Assembly (NCBI GenBank): GCA_030743445.1 | Contig: JASLSL010000365.1 | Location: 1 to 5,521, forward strand | Direction of reading: 5' to 3' | DNA: 5,521 bases | Source of the DNA: Alphaproteobacteria bacterium | GTDB lineage: Bacteria; Pseudomonadota; Alphaproteobacteria; UBA8366 | Shown: piece by piece, positions 1 through 5,521 of the stretch | Layout of the letters: each line of letters begins with the position of its first letter | Position numbering within the stretch: the stretch's first letter is position 1 | Notes under the pieces: generated by a model | What the model was told of the DNA's origin: nothing | Databases searched by the model: none | Seen by the model: the letters and a program-made list of their open reading frames with translations, nothing else | Translations under genes and position numbers: made by a program

Positions 1-134
1 CCGAGCACGGCATCGGCCAGTACAAGCGCGCCGCGCTGCCGCATTACAAATCGGCGCTCGAACTCGATCTCATGGCGCGGCTCAAATCGGCGATCGACCC
101 GGATGGCATCATGAATCCGGAAAAGGTACTGTAG
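1..134 (+). CDS. FAD-linked oxidase (GlcD / D-2-hydroxyacid dehydrogenase type), C-terminal end only
   Basis: Only the last 43 codons are present (frame begins at base 3, TAG at 132-134); the start lies left of the window. The peptide opens with EHGIGQYKR and ends with IDPDGIMNPEKVL. That combination, a GEHGIG-type turn followed some 30 residues later by a DPxGIxNPxKV terminus, is characteristic of the C-terminal domain of the FAD-binding oxidase type 4 family (GlcD, D-lactate dehydrogenase, D-2-hydroxyglutarate dehydrogenase). Family members oxidise a 2-hydroxy acid with FAD and pass electrons to the respiratory chain, an electron-transfer protein or a cytochrome. The substrate cannot be decided from this fragment. 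The stop is 23 nt before the acyl-CoA dehydrogenase start on the same strand, with no room for a terminator, so the two are probably cotranscribed. The family call is fairly sure; the subfamily is open. Confidence 0.85.
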   Translation, partial: EHGIGQYKRAALPHYKSALELDLMARLKSAIDPDGIMNPEKVL

Positions 135-157
135 GTGCGAGGAAACGGAGCCGTTCG

Positions 158-1945
<1,788 letters not shown>

Positions 1946-1966
1946 GCCAGTCGCCGGCCGCCGGAT

Positions 1967-2455
1967 TCAAACTTCGAGCGGAAAGGGAACGATGTCGGCG
2001 CCCCCGCCGAGCTCGGCCAGCATTTCGCTCGGCGACTTGCCGGTTTCCGGGTGCCCCCAGTCGTTGGCGATGTCGGCGAGCGGGCGCAAGACGAAGTCGC
2101 GCTCGGCCATGCGCGGATGCGGCACAAACAGCCCCGGCTCATGGATCACCATCTGGCCGTAGAACACAATGTCGAGGTCGATCACCCGCGGCCCGTAGCG
2201 CTCGCCCTCGGTCCGGCCGAGCTCGCGCTCGAAGGCCTTCAACTTGTCCAGCATCTCACGCGGCTTGAATTCGGTTTCCCCGCGCGCCGCCATGTTGAGG
2301 AAGGCCGGCTGGTCGGTCACATACTGCGGCGCGGTCTCGTAGACCGGCGACCACGCGGTCAGCTTCGCCACCGATTCCAGCTTGGTGAGCGCCCGTTTCA
2401 GGTTCTCGAGCCGATCGCCGATATTGCTGCCGAGCGCGATGCAAAGGTCGACCAT
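1967..2455 (-). CDS. folK: 2-amino-4-hydroxy-6-hydroxymethyldihydropteridine diphosphokinase (HPPK)
   Basis: This 162-residue cytosolic enzyme transfers pyrophosphate from ATP to 6-hydroxymethyl-7,8-dihydropterin, giving the substrate of FolP. The length matches bacterial HPPK (about 160). Motifs seen: ALGSNIGDR (7-15) at the N-terminus; YETAPQ (39-44) followed by DQPAFLN (48-54), the pterin-binding region; and RYGPRVIDLDIV (86-97), which fits the family signature and supplies the two Mg-binding aspartates D93 and D95. VPHPRMAERDFVLRPLADI (111-129) is the conserved C-terminal block. The ATG overlaps the folP stop by one base (TGATG), and the sequence ahead of it has only a loose G-rich stretch, so translation is probably coupled to folP. 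It ends 21 bp from the convergent acyl-CoA dehydrogenase stop. The identification is firm. Confidence 0.97.
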   Translation of the reverse strand: MVDLCIALGSNIGDRLENLKRALTKLESVAKLTAWSPVYETAPQYVTDQPAFLNMAARGETEFKPREMLDKLKAFERELGRTEGERYGPRVIDLDIVFYGQMVIHEPGLFVPHPRMAERDFVLRPLADIANDWGHPETGKSPSEMLAELGGGADIVPFPLEV

Positions 2456-3357
2456 CAGGCCGCCCCCGGCGACGGTTCCCGGGCGCCGGCGGCCGGCGCC
2501 CGCAGGATCGCGTCGGTCATCCGCACGACCCGCGCCATCGCCTCGACGTCGTGCACCCGGACGATATCGGCCCCCCTTGCGATGCCGATGGCGAGTGCCG
2601 CCGCCGTGCCCTCGATGCGCTCGTCGGCCGGCAGGTCGAGCACCTTGCCGATGAAGGACTTGCGGCTCGGCCCGATCAGCAGCGGATAGCCCAATGCCTT
2701 CAGCCGGTCGAGATTGTTCAGCAGCGCCATGTTCTGGACCGCTGTCTTGCCGAAGCCGATACCGGGATCGAGCACGATCTGATCGCGCGCGATACCCGCC
2801 GCCTCGGCCGCCGAGGCAAGCTCGCCGAGCTCGGCCGCGATGTCGTCGAGCAGGTGGTCGTAGTCGGCGCCGCGATATTCGCCGCCGAGCCGGGCGTCGA
2901 CGTCGATATCGTTGGATTTGCTGCGGTTGTGCATCAGGATGACCGGCGCCCCGACCTCGGCCGCGAGCCGGGCCATGTCCGGATCGGCCCTGAGCGCCCA
3001 GACGTCGTTGACGATCTCGGCCCCGGCATCGAGGGCGGCGGCGGCGACTTCTGACCGGAAGGTGTCGATCGAGACGACCACGCCGGGATGCGCCGCCACC
3101 AGCGCCTCGATCACCGGCAGGACGCGTGCGGCCTCGCCGTCCGCCCCGACCGGCTCGGCGCCGGGGCGAGTGCTCTCGCCGCCGACATCCAGGATATCCG
3201 CCCCCGCGGCAACGAAGCGCTCGGCCCGCGCCATGGCACGCTCGAGCGCCTCGCCCTCCCCGATCAGGCCATCGCCCGAGAACGAGTCCGGGGTGACGTT
3301 GAGGATACCCATCACATAGGTGCGCGTACCCCACTTGAACCGCTCTTCGAGACGCAC
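2455..3357 (-). CDS. folP: dihydropteroate synthase (DHPS)
   Basis: This 300-residue TIM-barrel enzyme condenses 6-hydroxymethyl-dihydropterin pyrophosphate with p-aminobenzoate to dihydropteroate; it is the sulfonamide target. Motifs with this start: MGILNVTPDSF (16-26, N20 pterin/phosphate site, F26 in the pABA loop), DVGGESTRPG (57-66, with T63 and R64), SIDT (96-99, D98), ND (117-118), LMH (141-143), LDPGIGFGK (196-204, D197), SRKSF (231-235, K233 and S234) and RVHD (267-270, R267 and H269). All E. coli active-site positions that I could match are kept. I chose the GTG at 3357: GGAGGG lies 7 nt upstream, and MGILNV then falls at residue 16, close to residue 18 in E. coli. An in-frame GTG at 3435 would add 26 residues without similarity to family N-termini. 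The tail after residue 286 is Ala/Pro-rich and is encoded by a perfect inverted repeat. Its stop overlaps the folK start. Confidence 0.97.
   Translation of the reverse strand: MRLEERFKWGTRTYVMGILNVTPDSFSGDGLIGEGEALERAMARAERFVAAGADILDVGGESTRPGAEPVGADGEAARVLPVIEALVAAHPGVVVSIDTFRSEVAAAALDAGAEIVNDVWALRADPDMARLAAEVGAPVILMHNRSKSNDIDVDARLGGEYRGADYDHLLDDIAAELGELASAAEAAGIARDQIVLDPGIGFGKTAVQNMALLNNLDRLKALGYPLLIGPSRKSFIGKVLDLPADERIEGTAAALAIGIARGADIVRVHDVEAMARVVRMTDAILRAPAAGAREPSPGAA
2480..2502. repeat. perfect GC-rich inverted repeat inside the 3' end of folP
   Basis: Two 11-bp arms, 2480-2490 (CGGGCGCCGGC) and 2492-2502 (GCCGGCGCCCG), are exact reverse complements around one central base, and all arm bases are G or C. 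As RNA this could fold into a stem of about nine pairs with a five-base loop. It encodes part of the Ala-rich tail of FolP and ends about 24 nt before the folK ATG on the transcribed strand. No U-tract follows it, so it is not a standard intrinsic terminator. The repeat itself is seen directly; any role in folK translation or mRNA stability is inference. Confidence 0.75.
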
Positions 3358-3364
3358 GGGGAAA

Positions 3365-3370
3365 CCCTCC
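3365..3370 (-). promoter_or_regulatory. ribosome binding site that decides the folP start
   Basis: On the minus strand the sequence reads GGAGGG, then seven bases, then GTG at 3357-3355. This is one of the best Shine-Dalgarno matches in the window and is correctly spaced. It supports the 300-residue FolP over the 326-residue reading from GTG at 3435. Confidence 0.8.
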
Positions 3371-3390
3371 AGCGGCGAAATTCCGCGCGC

Positions 3391-3419
3391 AATATGGCAC
3401 AGGATATGGTAGGTGTCCC
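3391..3419 (-). promoter_or_regulatory. candidate folP-folK promoter
   Basis: On the minus strand GGGACA (3419-3414) and CATATT (3396-3391) are separated by 17 bases. Each matches four of six positions of the sigma-70 -35 and -10 consensus. Transcription would begin near 3384, leaving a short leader of about 27 nt that contains the GGAGGG site. The 98-bp region 3358-3455 must also hold the folB promoter. On the plus strand TTCCGC (3381-3386), 18 bases, then TATGGT (3405-3410) is a weak candidate. In GC-rich DNA such matches are only suggestive. Confidence 0.35.
3392..3409. repeat. short direct repeat in the folP/folB intergenic region
   Basis: ATATGG occurs at 3392-3397 and again at 3404-3409, exactly 12 bp apart (CCATAT twice on the minus strand). 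Both copies fall inside the candidate divergent promoter area and are among the most AT-rich bases there. They could be a regulator half-site pair, two alternative -10 elements, or chance. Confidence 0.35.
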
Positions 3420-3455
3420 GGTGCCCGTCCCCCACAAGGCGGGATAGCCCGGGAA

Positions 3456-3938
3456 TTGGAATTCGGCCCCGTGACAGGACAACCCGACCCGCGCCCGAGC
3501 GGCGCCATCGACTTGAGTTTCGCCGAGGACGGGCTCTACCGCGTCCTGATCCGCGACCTCGTGGTGCCGTGGACCGTCGGGATCCACAAGCACGAGAAGG
3601 AGCAGGCCCAGCCGGTGCGCCTCAATATCGATCTCGTGGCGCGCGAGCCGGCCGATTTCGCGGCCGACGACTACAACCAAGTGGTCTGTTACGAGCGCAT
3701 CGTGGACGGCATCCGCAACCTCTCGGCCAACGGCCACGTCAAGCTGGTCGAGACCCTGGCCGACCAGATCGCCGCCATGTGCCTCGCCGACGAGCGGGTC
3801 GAGCGGGCGACGGTCAGGGTCGAGAAGCTCCATGCGCTCGCCGAGGCCGCAAGCGTCGGGATCGAGATCACCCGCGCCCGCGCCGACGTCACCCCGGCGG
3901 CGAGGGAAGCGGCGCTGAAGCTGGCGACCCAGAGCTAG
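3456..3938 (+). CDS. folB: dihydroneopterin aldolase
   Basis: Converts 7,8-dihydroneopterin to 6-hydroxymethyl-7,8-dihydropterin plus glycolaldehyde, supplying the substrate of FolK encoded next door on the other strand. The protein is 160 residues, against about 120 for E. coli FolB; the extra length is an N-terminal extension of about 25 residues and a short C-terminal tail. The core begins at YRVLIRDL (28-35). VGIHKHE (41-47) carries the conserved glutamate E47, VCYERI (77-82) the active-site Y79, VKLVETLAD (95-103) the conserved E100, and VRVEKL (120-125) the expected catalytic lysine K124, followed by the conserved ASVGIEITR (132-140). The start is uncertain: TTG at 3456 gives the longest reading, GTG at 3471 removes only five residues, and neither has a strong, well-spaced Shine-Dalgarno site. 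FolX-type epimerase is a remote alternative, made unlikely by the folP-folK context. It diverges from folP and shares CTAG with the pncA stop. Confidence 0.93.
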   Translation: MEFGPVTGQPDPRPSGAIDLSFAEDGLYRVLIRDLVVPWTVGIHKHEKEQAQPVRLNIDLVAREPADFAADDYNQVVCYERIVDGIRNLSANGHVKLVETLADQIAAMCLADERVERATVRVEKLHALAEAASVGIEITRARADVTPAAREAALKLATQS

Positions 3939-4576
3939 TCGATCACGTCGACGGACTGGGCGATTTCCACGCCCGCGTCGCGCATCGCCGTCACCGCCGC
4001 CGCGAGCGAGCCGTCGAGGTCGATGCCGCGGCAGGCATCCTCGATCACCACTGCCGTGAAGCCCTCCGTTACCGCGTCGAGGGCCGAGTACTGCACGCAG
4101 AAATCGGTCGCAATGCCGGTAAGGAACACTCGGCCGAGCCCCCTGCCGTGCAAATACCCGGTCAGCCCCGTCGGCGTCTCGTGGTCGTTCTCGAAGAACG
4201 CCGAATAGGAATCGATCGAGGCGCGAAAGCCCTTGCGGATTACCAGCGCAACGTGAGGAATCGCCAGGCCCGCGTGGATTTCCGCCCCCTCGGTCCCCTG
4301 GACGCAATGATCCGGCCACAGCACCTGCGGCCCGTAGGGCATCTCGACCACCTCGTAGGGCGCCTTGCCAGGGTGCGAGGAGGCAAAGGATTTGTGCCCC
4401 GGCGGGTGCCAGTCCTGGGCCAGGACGACGTTGTCGAACGCACGCGCCAATCGGTTGGCGAGCGGCACGACCGCATCGCCCTCGGGCACCGCCAGCGCGC
4501 CGCCCGGACAGAAGTCGTTCTGCGGATCGACGACGATCAGGACGTTGACCTCACCGGATATGTCGTATCGTGCCAT
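3935..4576 (-). CDS. pncA: nicotinamidase (possibly also pyrazinamidase)
   Basis: A 213-residue cysteine hydrolase of the isochorismatase fold that deamidates nicotinamide to nicotinate for NAD salvage. The length equals that of E. coli PncA. The catalytic triad is visible: D17 in VVDPQNDFCPGG (15-26), K115 in IRKGF (113-117), and C160 in GIATDFCVQ (154-162). The metal site is present as D55, H57 and H61 in QDWHPPGH (54-61) and H90 in WPDHCVQGT (87-95), a pattern specific to nicotinamidases rather than general isochorismatases. The ATG at 4576 is preceded on the minus strand by GAGGTGG (4589-4583) with a 6-nt spacer, so the start is well supported. The gene has its own upstream region shared divergently with the transporter gene, and converges on folB with a four-base overlap. 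No functional link to the folate genes is evident. Confidence 0.96.
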   Translation of the reverse strand: MARYDISGEVNVLIVVDPQNDFCPGGALAVPEGDAVVPLANRLARAFDNVVLAQDWHPPGHKSFASSHPGKAPYEVVEMPYGPQVLWPDHCVQGTEGAEIHAGLAIPHVALVIRKGFRASIDSYSAFFENDHETPTGLTGYLHGRGLGRVFLTGIATDFCVQYSALDAVTEGFTAVVIEDACRGIDLDGSLAAAVTAMRDAGVEIAQSVDVID

Positions 4577-4629
4577 AACTCACCACCTCGTTCGAAGAAT
4601 TGCCATGGCCGACCCCGGGAAGCGCGGAC

Positions 4630-4657
4630 TTGACCCCGTGATCCCTACATATAGGCT
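4630..4657 (+). promoter_or_regulatory. candidate promoter of the EamA transporter gene
   Basis: CTTGAC (4629-4634) gives a near-consensus -35 (TTGACC at 4630-4635). The -10 is less clear: TAGGCT at 4652-4657 has the preferred 16-bp spacing but a weak match, while TATAGG at 4650-4655 is a better match with only 14 bp. The leader to the GTG at 4708 would be about 45 nt. It overlaps the -10 of the opposing pncA promoter candidate. Confidence 0.4.
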
Positions 4658-4676
4658 CGCGCCGATTTCGCGCCAA
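4648..4676 (-). promoter_or_regulatory. candidate pncA promoter
   Basis: On the minus strand TTGGCG (4676-4671), 17 bases, then TATATG (4653-4648) make a plausible sigma-70 promoter. CTATAT spanning the -10 resembles the -10 commonly seen in alphaproteobacteria. Transcription would start near 4641, giving a leader of about 65 nt before the pncA ATG at 4576. It is the better of the two promoter candidates in the 131-bp gap 4577-4707; I saw no riboswitch-like fold or convincing operator palindrome in the remainder of that gap. Confidence 0.5.
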
Positions 4677-4707
4677 GCGCTCGAACCGAAACGAGGACTC
4701 CCGCAAC

Positions 4708-5521
4708 GTGACGACCGACGACAAACCCGCGCCGCCCTCCGAAAGCGACGGCGCGTCGGTGTCAGCCGGCAGCATCGCGCTGGTCGCGATCCTGACGCTG
4801 TTGTGGGGCGTCAACTTCCCGTCGATCAAAATCGCGGTCGGCGAACTGGAGCCGTGGACGTTCCGCGTTATGTGCGTCACGGCCGGGTCGATCGGGCTGC
4901 TGACGATCGGCCGGTTCGCGCTCGGACACCGGCTCTATCTGGCGCCGGGCGATCGCGGCGCCTTGGCAATCGCCGCCCTGCTGAACATCAGCGCCTTTCA
5001 GATGCTCGTGGCCTTCGGGATGTTGAACATGGATGCCGGACGGGCGGTGATTATCGTCTACACCATGCCGCTCTGGGCGGTGATCCTGGGCCGCATCTTC
5101 CTCGGCGAGGAGATCACCAGGCGGCGGGCCGTCGGTCTACTTGTTGGGCTCGCCGGGATCGTGGTCCTGATCGGCCCGGAAATCCGGACGCTCGGCGCGG
5201 CGCCGCTGGGGGCGGCGCTGATGCTCGGCGCGTCGATCAGCTGGGCCGCCGGAACCGTCGCGATCAAACGCCGCGACTGGAAGACGCCGACGATCATCCT
5301 GACCGGCTGGCAGCTTCTGATCGGCGGCATTCCGATCCTGATCGGCATGCTCGCCGCCAGCCCGATACCCGATTTCAGCCAACTGACGCCGCGCGGCTGG
5401 ACCGCGGTGCTGTATTCCGCCTTCGTGCCGATGATCGTCTGTCACTACATTTGGTTCACACTGGTCCGCAAGTTGCCGGCCGGCGTTGTGTCGATCAGCA
5501 CCCTTGCCATTCCGTGCGTCG
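4708..5521 (+). CDS. EamA-family (DMT superfamily) membrane transporter, C-terminus cut by window end
   Basis: The first 271 codons of an inner-membrane permease of the drug/metabolite transporter superfamily; full members have about 290-310 residues and ten helices in two EamA repeats. After a polar, cytosolic-looking N-terminus (1-20), hydrophobic segments are visible at roughly 22-42, 52-74, 84-106, 109-131, 141-157, 167-186, 194-216, 231-252 and from 258 to the edge. The first helix has LLWGVNFPSIKIAV (31-44), and repeat one ends with MPLWAVILGRIFLGEE (120-135), both typical EamA blocks. The second repeat opens at GAALMLGASISWAAG (168-182). The start is GTG at 4708 with GAGGA at 4693-4697 (10-nt spacer). 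No in-frame stop occurs before the window ends. Substrate is unknown: family members export amino acids, purines or other metabolites, and nothing here narrows it. Divergent from pncA; a link to nicotinamide or nicotinate transport is not supported. Confidence 0.92.
   Translation, partial: MTTDDKPAPPSESDGASVSAGSIALVAILTLLWGVNFPSIKIAVGELEPWTFRVMCVTAGSIGLLTIGRFALGHRLYLAPGDRGALAIAALLNISAFQMLVAFGMLNMDAGRAVIIVYTMPLWAVILGRIFLGEEITRRRAVGLLVGLAGIVVLIGPEIRTLGAAPLGAALMLGASISWAAGTVAIKRRDWKTPTIILTGWQLLIGGIPILIGMLAASPIPDFSQLTPRGWTAVLYSAFVPMIVCHYIWFTLVRKLPAGVVSISTLAIPCV

Noticed and set aside
1946..1966. Possible bidirectional terminator between the acyl-CoA dehydrogenase gene and folK (CCGGC/GCCGG at 1954-1964)
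   Set aside because: The arms are five bases with a single-base centre, so only about four pairs could form, and there is no T-tract on either side.
2480..2502. Reading the folP inverted repeat as an intrinsic terminator
   Set aside because: No run of T follows on the transcribed strand and folK begins right after it with a TGATG overlap, so termination here would defeat the operon.
2051..3054. Plus-strand open frames of 212 and 167 codons opposite folK and folP
   Set aside because: Antisense shadows of firmly identified genes; no family resemblance in the translations.
3312..4319. A 335-codon minus-strand open frame across folB and the start of folP
   Set aside because: Low-complexity Arg/Gly-rich product in the wrong frame for pncA and folP; no ribosome site or domain supports it.
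3413..4633. A 406-codon plus-strand open frame spanning folB and the region opposite pncA
   Set aside because: It lies in another frame of folB and antisense to pncA, both of which have intact catalytic motifs. The translation is Arg/Pro-rich with no domain.
5058..5445. Minus-strand open frames of 96 and 102 codons near the right end
   Set aside because: They are opposite the EamA transporter gene, whose frame is open to the window edge with clear membrane segments and family motifs.

Overview
The window looks like ordinary chromosomal DNA from a GC-rich proteobacterium, most likely an alphaproteobacterium. The grounds are the strong G/C third-position bias, a GTG start with a good Shine-Dalgarno site on folP, an alphaproteobacterial-looking TPDSFSGDG motif in FolP, and a DmdC-type acyl-CoA dehydrogenase. 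This assignment is inference; there is no rRNA or other phylogenetic marker here. Seven protein-coding genes occupy nearly the whole window, two of them cut by its ends. I see no tRNA, rRNA, CRISPR array, insertion sequence, phage gene or attachment site.

Region by region: (1) Positions 1-1945, plus strand, hold the last 43 codons of an FAD-linked oxidase of the GlcD/D-2-hydroxyacid dehydrogenase type, then after 23 nt a complete 595-residue acyl-CoA dehydrogenase of the DmdC-like long family. They probably form a catabolic operon whose substrate cannot be told from the sequence. (2) Positions 1967-3357, minus strand, hold folP-folK, overlapping by one base in TGATG. FolP (dihydropteroate synthase) and FolK (HPPK) carry out consecutive steps of dihydropteroate synthesis. 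This pair converges on the acyl-CoA dehydrogenase gene across a 21-bp gap. (3) folB (dihydroneopterin aldolase), which makes the substrate of FolK, starts on the plus strand and diverges from folP across a 98-bp intergenic region. Three successive folate enzymes therefore sit on one divergent locus. (4) pncA (nicotinamidase, NAD salvage) lies on the minus strand and converges on folB. The two stop codons share one CTAG. (5) A 131-bp divergent region with back-to-back promoter candidates separates pncA from an EamA-family (DMT superfamily) membrane transporter gene that runs off the right end.

I looked for an undescribed system and did not find one; the genes are recognisable housekeeping or metabolic genes. 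The points worth a second look are local: a long perfect GC-rich inverted repeat inside the 3' end of folP, a corrected GTG start for folP, overlapping divergent promoter candidates, the shared CTAG stop, and the divergent folate locus with a short direct repeat between its genes.
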